64,000 bases of DNA from Veillonella sp. T11011-6 (GTDB lineage: Bacteria > Bacillota > Negativicutes > Veillonellales > Veillonellaceae): positions 315,001 to 379,000 of the forward strand of contig NZ_PPCW01000005.1 in the NCBI RefSeq assembly GCF_002959755.1. Direction: 5' to 3'. The translations under genes and the position numbers were made by a program. The notes beneath the pieces were generated by a model. That model saw only the letters and a program-made list of their open reading frames with translations, was not told the DNA's origin and made no database searches. Below, piece after piece: positions 1-8,345 of the stretch (within the stretch, counting starts at the first letter, position 1; the number at the start of each line of letters is the position of its first letter).

Positions 1-1
1 T

Positions 2-718
2 CAAGTAAACGATGAAAAGCATTCAGCTTTGACTCTTCATGTTGATCAGTTTAGAGAGCAGATGGAGTATTTACATAATCAGGGATACAACACGATTACA
101 TTAGATCAATTATATGATTATTTAGAAAATGGTACTGAATTACCGAATAAGCCAATTGTTATTACCTTTGATGATGGCTATGTTGATAACTATAATAATG
201 CATTGCCTATTTTAAAGGAATACAATATGAAGGCTACCTTGTTTATGATTAGTGATGCTGCTAATACGCCTGGTTTTGTTTCTACAGAACAAATGCATAA
301 AATGGAAGCAGGTGGCTTTGATATTCAAGGTCATACTAATCATCATAAGATCTTAACAAAAATTGACCCTACTGAGTTGCCAGATGCTCTGCTTGGAGGG
401 AAGACTTCATTAGAGGGGATTTTAGGTGAGCCCATTGAATATTTAGCATATCCTGGTGGGTTTAACGATATGCTCGTTCAATATGTAACTAAACAGTCTG
501 GTTATAAAATGGCTTTCACAGTACAACCAGGTACAGTACAGCCAGGAGATAATCTATATGCCTTAAATCGATTGGCTATATTCCAAGGTGATACACCATA
601 TCTATCGTTCTGGATGCGCCTACATTGTGCACCATTTATTCACTACACATGGGCATTACGTGATTTTTTACGCGATAATGGATGGCCGAGATTAGCATCT
701 ATTATTCCGTTATTCTAG
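2..718 (+). CDS. Polysaccharide deacetylase (CE4 family), 5' end missing
   Basis: The reading frame is already open at base 2, so the gene starts upstream of the window and about 239 C-terminal residues are visible. The NodB/CE4 fold is shown by the motif TFDDGY (first metal/catalytic Asp pair) and a downstream GHTNHH segment that fits the His-x3-His metal site. Family members remove N-acetyl groups from chitin-like polymers, peptidoglycan or poly-GlcNAc in the envelope. The substrate cannot be told from this fragment, and any signal peptide would lie outside the window. The stop codon overlaps the ribosome site of the next gene. Confidence 0.8.
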   Translation, partial: QVNDEKHSALTLHVDQFREQMEYLHNQGYNTITLDQLYDYLENGTELPNKPIVITFDDGYVDNYNNALPILKEYNMKATLFMISDAANTPGFVSTEQMHKMEAGGFDIQGHTNHHKILTKIDPTELPDALLGGKTSLEGILGEPIEYLAYPGGFNDMLVQYVTKQSGYKMAFTVQPGTVQPGDNLYALNRLAIFQGDTPYLSFWMRLHCAPFIHYTWALRDFLRDNGWPRLASIIPLF

Positions 719-726
719 GAGGAACT

Positions 727-1221
727 ATGTCTTACGAAGTTGTAGCAAGACCTTTACGCGTTGCTGTTTTAACAGTTTCTGATACTCGTACCTTTGAAAC
801 CGATAAAGGCGGTAATAAAGTACAAGAGTTTTTAGAACAAGCAGACCATATTGTGGCAGATCGTAAAATTGTTATTGATGATTACGATGAAATTAGAAAT
901 GCTATGATCCCATGGTGTAATGATGAAAATATTGATGTTATCATTTCTACAGGTGGCACTGGCATTGCTAAGCGAGATGTGACAATTGAAGCTGCGAATA
1001 GCCTCTATGAGAAACATATTCCTGGATTTGGTGAAATCTTTAGATATTTGTCCTATACAGAGGATATTGGTACTAAGGCGATGGCGTCTCGTGCTGAAGC
1101 AGGGGTCAACAATAATACCTTGATGTTCTCTGTGCCAGGCTCTGTAGGTGCCGTTACATTAGCTATGAGTAAACTTATCATTCCTGAAATGGCCCATCTC
1201 GTTCGAGAAATTACAAAATAA
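727..1221 (+). CDS. Molybdenum cofactor biosynthesis protein, MoaB/MogA family
   Basis: A 164-residue single-domain protein of the MoaB/MogA (MoCF) fold, which binds molybdopterin and, in MogA, adenylates it before molybdenum insertion. The motif STGGTGIAKRDVT is the conserved pterin-binding loop, followed by a PGF segment and an NNNTLMFSVPGS region typical of MoaB. The ATG at 727 is chosen because AGGAGG lies at 717-722, overlapping the upstream stop; an in-frame extension to 682 has no such site. A terminator follows directly. No other cofactor gene is nearby, so MoaB versus MogA is unresolved. Confidence 0.85.
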   Translation: MSYEVVARPLRVAVLTVSDTRTFETDKGGNKVQEFLEQADHIVADRKIVIDDYDEIRNAMIPWCNDENIDVIISTGGTGIAKRDVTIEAANSLYEKHIPGFGEIFRYLSYTEDIGTKAMASRAEAGVNNNTLMFSVPGSVGAVTLAMSKLIIPEMAHLVREITK

Positions 1222-1228
1222 TATATTT

Positions 1229-1258
1229 AGACTGCTCATTCGTGGGCAGTCTTTTTTT
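1229..1258 (+). terminator. Rho-independent terminator after moaB-like gene
   Basis: Inverted repeat AGACTGC / GCAGTCT closing a 10-base loop, followed by seven T residues. It ends the deacetylase-moaB transcript. Confidence 0.85.
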
Positions 1259-1307
1259 GATAATAGAATTCATAATGCTATTTAAGGGACATAAAAATAT
1301 TCAGATA

Positions 1308-1326
1308 ATACCTTATTAATGGGTAT
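1308..1326. promoter_or_regulatory. Possible Rrf2-type operator
   Basis: Inverted repeat ATACC-N9-GGTAT upstream of the Rrf2-family gene. Length and symmetry resemble sites of Rrf2 proteins such as CymR and IscR. Autoregulation is inference only. Confidence 0.35.
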
Positions 1327-1356
1327 AAAATCTATATATGCTAATTCTCAATATAT

Positions 1357-1383
1357 AAAACAATACCATTGCAGTATTGTTTT
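1357..1383. repeat. Perfect 10-bp inverted repeat upstream of the Rrf2-family gene
   Basis: AAAACAATAC and GTATTGTTTT flank a 7-base spacer. It could be an operator in the leader of the regulator gene or a weak bidirectional terminator; the sequence does not decide. Confidence 0.5.
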
Positions 1384-1442
1384 ATTTCGATTATACTAGA
1401 TTTAGTAATACGTTTGTCCGAGTGCACGAGAAAGGAGACCTT

Positions 1443-1895
1443 ATGAAGTTAAATCAGGCCACGGATTATGCATTTCGCATGGTCTTGCATATGGCGCTAT
1501 TACCTTCGGGAACGAAGATAACTGGCTCTGTATTGGCTGAGCAGGAATTGATTCCAGAACGATTTTTGCTTAAGATTATGCGTAGTCTCATTGCAGCTGG
1601 GATTATGAAATCCTTTCGCGGTGTAGATGGTGGGTTTGCTCTCAATCGAGATCCTCAAGAGATTTCATTGCTCGATGTAATTAGAGCGGTAGAAGGGGAT
1701 GCGTATTTACAACGGTGTTTATATGATGTAGGTTCTTGCTCTAAGTCTTGTATGGGGCATTGTGCTATCAATGAGGCTATGGGGACGATTCAGGACCAAT
1801 TAATTAATCAGTTGGAGCAGGTTAACTTTAAAACGCTTGCTCAACGTGAACAGTTGATTGAGGCTGAAGCGTTGCCATATTCACAAGCGCAATGA
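1443..1895 (+). CDS. Rrf2-family transcriptional regulator
   Basis: A 150-residue protein with the Rrf2 winged helix (about residues 5-60, beginning MKLNQATDYAFRMVLHMA). Four cysteines follow at about 92, 99, 103 and 107 in an RCLYDVGSCSKSCMGHC segment. Rrf2 members such as IscR and NsrR use cysteines here to hold an Fe-S cluster that senses iron-sulfur status, nitric oxide or redox state. The start at 1443 follows GGAGA; the frame is open further upstream without a site. It lies 63 bases before cydA, so control of the cytochrome bd genes is a reasonable inference. The spacing C-x6-C-x3-C-x3-C differs from the classical three-cysteine IscR pattern. Confidence 0.85.
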   Translation: MKLNQATDYAFRMVLHMALLPSGTKITGSVLAEQELIPERFLLKIMRSLIAAGIMKSFRGVDGGFALNRDPQEISLLDVIRAVEGDAYLQRCLYDVGSCSKSCMGHCAINEAMGTIQDQLINQLEQVNFKTLAQREQLIEAEALPYSQAQ

Positions 1896-1958
1896 TACAA
1901 GGTTTTTAGTAAAAGCTCATCAAGTGATGTAGGTATTTAATTCTAAGGAGGAAAACAC

Positions 1959-3347
1959 ATGTTTGAAGCTGTAGATTTAGCTCGATTACAATTTGCGCTA
2001 ACATCTATCTATCACTGGTTGTTTGTGCCGTTCACACTAGGCATGACAGTGACTGTAGCTATCTTAGAGTGGACATATGTGTCTACAGGTAAAGAAGTTT
2101 ACAAAAAAATGGCAAAATTCTGGGGCAAATTGTTCCTAATTAACTTTGCTATGGGTGTGGTAACTGGTATTGTTCAGGAATTCCATTTCGGTATGAACTG
2201 GGCAGAATATTCTCGTTTTATGGGTGACATTTTCGGCGCTCCATTGGCCCTTGAAGCATTAATGGCATTTTTCTTGGAATCTACATTCATGGGTGTATGG
2301 ATCTTTGGCTGGGATCGTTTAAATAAAACTGTTCATGCCCTTGTAGCTACGTTGGTAGCATTAGGTACAAACCTATCTGCATTCTGGATTCTCGTAGCGA
2401 ACTCCTTCATGCAACATCCTGTAGGTTATGTAATTCGCAATGGCCGTGCAGAAATGGACAATTTCTTAACAATTGTTCAAAACGGCTATGTTCCAGGCCA
2501 ATTCTTCCATATCGTGTTGAATGGTTTATTAACAGCAGGCGTAATTATCATGGCTATCAGTGCATGGCACTTATTGCGCAACAATGCGACAGACTTCTAC
2601 CGTCGTTCCGCTAAATGGGGCATGGTTATTGCTCTTGTATTCGGTACTTTAGGCGCTTTGGCAGGTCATCATCAAGGTCAATACATTACAAAAGTACAAC
2701 CTATGAAAATGGCTGCGATGGAAGCATTGTGGGAAACACAAGATCCAGCTCCATTCTCTTTGGTAGCTAACATTGATACTAAAGCACAAAAAAATACGGG
2801 CGCACTTGAAATCCCTGGTGGTTTGTCCTTCTTGACTCAAAACTCCTTTACTTCTGGTAAAGTAGAAGGTATCAAAGATCTTCAAGCTAAATCCGAGGCT
2901 CAATATGGTCCTGGTAACTATATTCCAGATGTTCCAGCAATCTTCTGGACATTCCGTATCATGGTTGCAGCTGGTTCCATTATGTTACTCGTTGCATTCG
3001 TAGGTCTTATCCTTAATGCAAAAGATAAATTGGTTGGTAATCGCACATTCTTGAAAATTATGTTCTGGACATTGCCATTGCCATTCATTGCTCATTCCAC
3101 AGGTTGGTTTGTAGCAGAAGCAGGTCGTCAACCATGGCTTGTATATGGCTTGCAATTAACTGCAGACGGTGCATCTAAAGCCGTTACAGCTCCAGAAATT
3201 ATGACTACTATCATCGGCTTTACAGTTGTGTACATCGTAGCAGCTATTGCAGCTCTCTACCTTGCTGTAGAACACATCAAAAAAGGTCCAGATGGTAACC
3301 CATCTCACGATGTAGTTGAAAAAGAGGAGGCGAGATTATGGAATTAA
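1959..3347 (+). CDS. cydA: Cytochrome bd ubiquinol oxidase subunit I
   Basis: A 462-residue polytopic membrane protein, the quinol-oxidising subunit of the high-affinity oxygen reductase. His19 in SIYHWLFVPFTLG matches the haem b595/d ligand, and GRQPW is the family signature after the Q-loop. The length fits the short Q-loop class found in Firmicutes. An AAGGAGG site at 1945-1951 fixes the start. It overlaps cydB by ten bases. In a fermentative anaerobe the enzyme most likely scavenges oxygen; that role is inferred from biology, not read from the sequence. Confidence 0.95.
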   Translation: MFEAVDLARLQFALTSIYHWLFVPFTLGMTVTVAILEWTYVSTGKEVYKKMAKFWGKLFLINFAMGVVTGIVQEFHFGMNWAEYSRFMGDIFGAPLALEALMAFFLESTFMGVWIFGWDRLNKTVHALVATLVALGTNLSAFWILVANSFMQHPVGYVIRNGRAEMDNFLTIVQNGYVPGQFFHIVLNGLLTAGVIIMAISAWHLLRNNATDFYRRSAKWGMVIALVFGTLGALAGHHQGQYITKVQPMKMAAMEALWETQDPAPFSLVANIDTKAQKNTGALEIPGGLSFLTQNSFTSGKVEGIKDLQAKSEAQYGPGNYIPDVPAIFWTFRIMVAAGSIMLLVAFVGLILNAKDKLVGNRTFLKIMFWTLPLPFIAHSTGWFVAEAGRQPWLVYGLQLTADGASKAVTAPEIMTTIIGFTVVYIVAAIAALYLAVEHIKKGPDGNPSHDVVEKEEARLWN

Positions 3348-4357
3348 TTTTTAATAACCTTGAAGTGGTATGGTTTATTTTAATTACTGTACTATTCGCT
3401 GGCTTCTTCTTATTAGAAGGTTTTGACTATGGTACTGGTATTTTATTACCATTCATCGGTAAAACTGACGTTGAACGTCGTCAAATGATCAATGCCTTGG
3501 GCCCTGTTTGGGATGGTAACGAGGTATGGATGATTACTGCAGGTGGTGCATTATTTGCATCCTTCCCTCATGTATATGCTACATTGTTTAGTGGTTTCTA
3601 TTTAGCGTTATTCTTAATGCTTGCGGCTCTTATTATCCGCGGTGTATCTTTTGAATTCCGCTCCAAGAGCCCTAACTTGTTATGGCGTAAAACTTTTGAC
3701 TACTGCATCTTCTTTGGTTCCTTGATTCCTGCATTATTGTGGGGCGTTACAGTTGGTAACTTGATTCAAGGTACTCCAATCGATGCAAGCATGACCTATG
3801 TAGGCACATTCTTTGATTTATTAAGCCCATACACAGTACTTTGCGGTATTGCGTTTATCTTGGTATTCACATACCATGGTGGCTTATTCACTTCTATCAA
3901 AACAGCTGGTGCTGTTTCCGAACGCGCTCGCGCAGCTTCTTTGGTAGTTGGTGTTCCTACTGCAATCGGTGCTTTAGTATTGGTTGCTGCTACATATGTA
4001 TGTACAGATTTGTTCAACTCTGTATTAGCAATCGTGTGCTTCGCATTAGCAATCGTGTTCTTCCTCATTTCTTGGGGTGCTGCACGTACTCGTAATACAA
4101 AATGGGGCTTTGTATTTAGCTCCTTAACTGTTATTTCTGTAACGGCTGCTTACTTTGCAGGTTTGTTCCCTCGCATCATGGTTTCTTCTTTGAATCCTGA
4201 CTGGAGCTTAACTATTGCAAATGCAGGTAACTCTACTTACACATTGACATTGATGACTTGTGTAGCCTTCGTATTTGTGCCAATTGTATTGGCTTACCAA
4301 ATCTGGGTATACTGGACATTCCGTCATCGTGTATCTGAAAAAGACTTACACTATTAA
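3338..4357 (+). CDS. cydB: Cytochrome bd ubiquinol oxidase subunit II
   Basis: A 339-residue multi-spanning partner of CydA, starting inside the last codons of cydA, which implies translational coupling. It opens with an FFLLEGFDYGTGIL segment and a GNEVWMITAGGALFASFP stretch, both strongly conserved in CydB. The length is close to that of the Bacillus subtilis protein. A strong terminator follows, so the structural subunits end a transcript separate from, or partly joined to, the assembly transporter gene about 190 bases downstream. Confidence 0.95.
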   Translation: MELIFNNLEVVWFILITVLFAGFFLLEGFDYGTGILLPFIGKTDVERRQMINALGPVWDGNEVWMITAGGALFASFPHVYATLFSGFYLALFLMLAALIIRGVSFEFRSKSPNLLWRKTFDYCIFFGSLIPALLWGVTVGNLIQGTPIDASMTYVGTFFDLLSPYTVLCGIAFILVFTYHGGLFTSIKTAGAVSERARAASLVVGVPTAIGALVLVAATYVCTDLFNSVLAIVCFALAIVFFLISWGAARTRNTKWGFVFSSLTVISVTAAYFAGLFPRIMVSSLNPDWSLTIANAGNSTYTLTLMTCVAFVFVPIVLAYQIWVYWTFRHRVSEKDLHY

Positions 4358-4407
4358 TAGAATAGCTTTATAACTCTAGTGAGTTATAAAATTTAAGTCT
4401 CAATGTG

Positions 4408-4436
4408 AGGCGTGTCGTAGCGGCACGCCTCTTTTT
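4408..4436 (+). terminator. Rho-independent terminator after cydB
   Basis: AGGCGTG / CACGCCT stem with a 9-base loop followed by CTTTTTT. Confidence 0.88.
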
Positions 4437-4547
4437 TGTGGTAAGATGAATATAATATTGATAAATTTAGATTCATTTGTTCGTATATATTGGATTCTAA
4501 AATTCATATGATTTTTTATATTAACTATATTTACCATAGGGGATACT

Positions 4548-7500
4548 ATGATACAGCGTACCGCCTTTAAAGCGTTGCTAGAACATAAAGGTCAGCTTTT
4601 ATTACTAGGATTAACTTGTTTAGTTGAAAGTCTATCTATTGTTGGGCAAGCTTGGTTCTTTGGAACCTTAATTAATAATTTTATTTTTTCTGAAAATACC
4701 TTACACGATGAAAGGTATACCATTATCTATTTAGGGATTGCTATTATTGTGAGATTACTAGCACATTATGTGCAAGAATCTGTAGCCAACCGATTGGGGA
4801 GTGCAGTAAAAGCAACCTTTAGAAAACGAGCTTTAGCACATATGTTCAAGCTAGGTGTTCAACATAAGGAGCGTCACGGCGATGTAATCCATATGCTTAC
4901 AGATGGGTTAGAGCAAGTAGATGCTTACGTAGCTCGATATATTCCGCAAATTTTATATGCTATTATGATTCCTCTTATCATGGGCATTGCTATTGTAGAT
5001 ACTTTGCCTATTATTGGCATCATTCTAATTGTTACAGTACCATTGATTCCATTCTTTATGATCTTAATCGGCAAGCAAGCAGATCGCCTCAATAAAGAAC
5101 AGTGGGAACGTATGAGTTTCTTGTCTGGGCATTTCCTCGATGTATTGCAAGGTATCACCACATTAAAACTCTTTGGCCATGCGAAGGATCAAATAAAGGT
5201 CATTGGTCGTTTATCTGAAGAGTTTAAAGACTCTACTTTGCGTGTGTTGCGCGTGGCGTTCTTATCTGCATTGGTTCTTGAACTTGTAAGTACTATTAGT
5301 ACGGCATTGATTGCGGTATACCTTGGTTTAACACTATTAGATGGGGAGATACCATTCTTTTCAGCCTTCTTTATTTTGCTATTAGCACCAGAATTCTATA
5401 CGCCATTTAGACAACTGGGGGCTGCATTCCATACGGGAATGGCAGGGAAGACCTCCATTTTAAAATACGAAGAGTTTATGAATCGCCAGCCATCGTTACC
5501 TGTAGGTGGGCAATCTAAACTTCAAGGGCCTATACAAGCTATTGAAATTAAGGATTTAACCTTTACCTATGAAGATAGTGAAAATGGGGTACAACATATT
5601 TCATTAGAGGCTAAACGCAATTCTCCGATTATGCTTGTTGGTGAAAGTGGAGCCGGGAAATCTACAATCGCTCATATTATTGGAGGCTTTTTAACTGCTC
5701 CTAAAGGTGCTGTTGTCATTGATGGTCTTGATGTTTGTGACATCGATGTTGAGTGGTGGCGCCAACAAATCACCTATGTATCCCAGCATCCTCATATCAT
5801 GAAAGGAACCTTACGCGATGTATTATCCTTTGGAATGAATGTAAGTGATGAAGAAATCATAGAGGCATGTAAAGAAGTACAGCTACTGGATGTGATTAAT
5901 AGACAACAAGATGGTCTTGATACGATTATTGGTGAAGGTGGCTTAGGTCTTAGTGGTGGCGAACGTCAACGGGTGGCGTTAGCACGTGCGTTCTTACGAA
6001 AAGGGCAAGTGTTAATTCTCGATGAGGTAACGGCACATCTTGATGTAAAAACAGAATCTATCATAAGTAGTGCTATCCAACGTTTGATGGAGAATAAAAT
6101 TGTTATTATTATTGGCCATCGCCTACAAACGATGCACTGGGCTTCTACGTTATACGTTTTAAAACAGGGGCGCATTATTCAACAAGGCTCTTATGAAGAG
6201 CTTATTGCGGTAGAGGGATATTTTAAAGACCTTGTCACCTCTGGTTTAGGCGAATTTTCTTCAACTATTGAAGAGCAGTTGCAAACAGGGAAATCATTTG
6301 ATATTCAAGATAGAGATGAGCTAGATCATTCAATTCCTGTTGATAAAAAAGGTGCTCATGTAGTAGGAAACAATACACATACATCTGAAGTGTCAACGTC
6401 TAATATGGGCTTAGAAGGATGGAGATTACTCTTTTCTGTATTAAGTCCTGCAAAGTGGTCTTTAGTATTAGCTTTGATTTTTACATTCTTAACAGTATTT
6501 ATGAATGTAGGACTTTTAACTGTGTCTGCATGGTTATTGGCCTCAGCTGCATTGCAACCAGGCCTTACCTATTTGAGCCTTGCCATTGTAGGGGTTCGAT
6601 TCTTCGGCGTTAGCCGTGCCGTATGTCGTTATTTTGAGCGCTATACATCTCATCGGATGGCATTCCAAGGATTATATGGTTTGCGTGTATGGTTCTATGC
6701 TCATTTGGAACCATTAGCACCAGCTATTCTTAAACACTTTGGTGCTGGGGATATGTTAGGCCGTATTATGGGTGATATAGAGGTATTACAATTCTTCTAC
6801 TTGCGCACATTAATTCCTCCTGTAGCAGCCATTGCTTTAACTGTTTTAGTAGCCTATGGTGTTTCTACCATTGATAGCACTTTGGTTACACCTATAGTTT
6901 TGTCGGCTTTAATATTAGGTTTTGTATTGCCTATAGTTGTATATGCTCATAATAAACAATCATTGACTGCGATTGGACCGCAACAAGGGGAGTATAAATC
7001 ACTATTAAGTGATACTATGGATAGTTTGGAGGATGTCATTAGCTATGGTAATGAAGATTTAGTCTATCATCGTATTCAACATATGATGCATACTGTGGAT
7101 GCTAATAAGGGTATTATTGAGCGTGGCATGAACTTAGGGAATACGCTGTTCCTAGGTGGTGTGCAAATTACTGTTGTCATTGTAGCTATATTGGCTGCCA
7201 ATGCTTTGACAGGCGCTTGGGCTAGTGTTATGGTAGCGGTTGCTGCCATTGGTACACAAGCTTGGTTTGAAGCGTTACAACCTATGATTGCGGCTGTTCA
7301 TCATGGTGCTGAAAGTAAGGTGGCTACGAGTCGTCTTATGGCACTCGCCAATGAGCCAATGCCTGTGGTAGACCCAAAGGCACCAAAACCATTCAATGCT
7401 AATCGAGATATTACCTTTACGGATGTATCTTTTGGTTATAATAAAGATCGTTGTATTTATGAACATCTTAGATTAGGCATTAAGCAAGGGCAATCAGTTG

Positions 7501-8132
7501 CTATCGTTGGTGCTAGTGGCTCTGGTAAGACTACATTATTTAATATGCTTGAGCGTTTATATGATTATGGTGGTTCCATCCATGTAGGTGACGTAGAATT
7601 AAAGGATATTTCTATAGATACATGGCGTAATGCGTTAGGAACTATTACACAAGATACGTATATCTTCCATGCGTCCTTTGAGGATAATATTCGACTAGCA
7701 AGGCCGGATGCTTCAGCAGCTGATTTAGAGCGTGCTATCGAGCGTGCTTCCTTGCGCTCTGTAGTGGATAGATTGCCAGCTGGTTTTAATACGATTGTTG
7801 GTAGTGGTGGTCATGGCTTAAGTGGTGGTGAACGTCAAAGGGTTGCATTAGCTCGATTATTTTTGCGAAATCCACAAATCGTTTTATTGGATGAACCATT
7901 AGAAGGTTTAGATCAAGTAACGAGAAAGGCTTTACATTGTGATTTGATGGAATATGTAAAGGATAAAACATGCTTATACATTACACATCAGTTAGAAGGA
8001 TTAGAGCAAATGGACCGTATCGTATTTATGGATAAAGGTCAAATTATAGAAGATGGAACATATGAAGAATTGATTGCACTTCGTGGTCATTTCTATGAAT
8101 ATTGCTACCTATCTATGGCAAGTATTCAATAA
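4548..8132 (+). CDS. cydDC: CydD-CydC fusion: ABC exporter for cytochrome bd assembly
   Basis: A 1194-residue protein with two complete half-transporters in one chain. First half: membrane domain (about 1-310), Walker A GESGAGKST near residue 365 and LSGGERQR near 468. Second half: membrane domain (about 625-920), Walker A GASGSGKTT near 987 and LSGGERQR near 1091. CydDC exports reductants (glutathione or cysteine in Escherichia coli) and is needed to mature cytochrome bd, which fits its place after cydAB. Most bacteria encode the halves separately; fused forms are known in some lineages. A polar linker (about 590-625) joins them. No internal stop or frameshift is seen. Confidence 0.9.
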   Translation: MIQRTAFKALLEHKGQLLLLGLTCLVESLSIVGQAWFFGTLINNFIFSENTLHDERYTIIYLGIAIIVRLLAHYVQESVANRLGSAVKATFRKRALAHMFKLGVQHKERHGDVIHMLTDGLEQVDAYVARYIPQILYAIMIPLIMGIAIVDTLPIIGIILIVTVPLIPFFMILIGKQADRLNKEQWERMSFLSGHFLDVLQGITTLKLFGHAKDQIKVIGRLSEEFKDSTLRVLRVAFLSALVLELVSTISTALIAVYLGLTLLDGEIPFFSAFFILLLAPEFYTPFRQLGAAFHTGMAGKTSILKYEEFMNRQPSLPVGGQSKLQGPIQAIEIKDLTFTYEDSENGVQHISLEAKRNSPIMLVGESGAGKSTIAHIIGGFLTAPKGAVVIDGLDVCDIDVEWWRQQITYVSQHPHIMKGTLRDVLSFGMNVSDEEIIEACKEVQLLDVINRQQDGLDTIIGEGGLGLSGGERQRVALARAFLRKGQVLILDEVTAHLDVKTESIISSAIQRLMENKIVIIIGHRLQTMHWASTLYVLKQGRIIQQGSYEELIAVEGYFKDLVTSGLGEFSSTIEEQLQTGKSFDIQDRDELDHSIPVDKKGAHVVGNNTHTSEVSTSNMGLEGWRLLFSVLSPAKWSLVLALIFTFLTVFMNVGLLTVSAWLLASAALQPGLTYLSLAIVGVRFFGVSRAVCRYFERYTSHRMAFQGLYGLRVWFYAHLEPLAPAILKHFGAGDMLGRIMGDIEVLQFFYLRTLIPPVAAIALTVLVAYGVSTIDSTLVTPIVLSALILGFVLPIVVYAHNKQSLTAIGPQQGEYKSLLSDTMDSLEDVISYGNEDLVYHRIQHMMHTVDANKGIIERGMNLGNTLFLGGVQITVVIVAILAANALTGAWASVMVAVAAIGTQAWFEALQPMIAAVHHGAESKVATSRLMALANEPMPVVDPKAPKPFNANRDITFTDVSFGYNKDRCIYEHLRLGIKQGQSVAIVGASGSGKTTLFNMLERLYDYGGSIHVGDVELKDISIDTWRNALGTITQDTYIFHASFEDNIRLARPDASAADLERAIERASLRSVVDRLPAGFNTIVGSGGHGLSGGERQRVALARLFLRNPQIVLLDEPLEGLDQVTRKALHCDLMEYVKDKTCLYITHQLEGLEQMDRIVFMDKGQIIEDGTYEELIALRGHFYEYCYLSMASIQ

Positions 8133-8202
8133 AAATAAATATCAATTAAATTATCTATTATAACTATTAACTTATAATAGGTTGAATATTAAACTACAGT
8201 AA

Positions 8203-8235
8203 TAAAGCCCCTTTTGCTATGTAAAAGGGGCTTTA
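8203..8235 (+). terminator. Hairpin terminator after cydDC
   Basis: Perfect 13-bp arms (TAAAGCCCCTTTT and its complement) around a 7-base loop. The trailing T-run is short, and the symmetry would allow use on both strands. Confidence 0.75.
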
Positions 8236-8295
8236 TGTATGCCTATATTTAATAGTATATGTAGTAGTCTTTTATCGATAAATCATGCAATATAT

Positions 8296-8303
8296 GGTAT
8301 AAT
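8296..8303 (+). promoter_or_regulatory. Extended -10 promoter element
   Basis: GG-TATAAT with T at 8295 gives TGG-TATAAT, about 40 bases before the start at 8346. No convincing -35 box is visible, as is common for extended -10 promoters. Confidence 0.5.
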
Positions 8304-8345
8304 TTGTATGTCAAAAGCTATTTTTTTGTTACCCTTGGAGGGGTT

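Noticed and set aside
682-726. Longer start for the MoaB-like protein
   Set aside because: The extension overlaps the deacetylase gene and has no ribosome site, while AGGAGG sits right before 727.
3841-4095. An 84-residue plus-strand frame within cydB
   Set aside because: It lies wholly inside cydB in another frame, with Cys/Tyr-rich composition typical of a shadow frame and no ribosome site.
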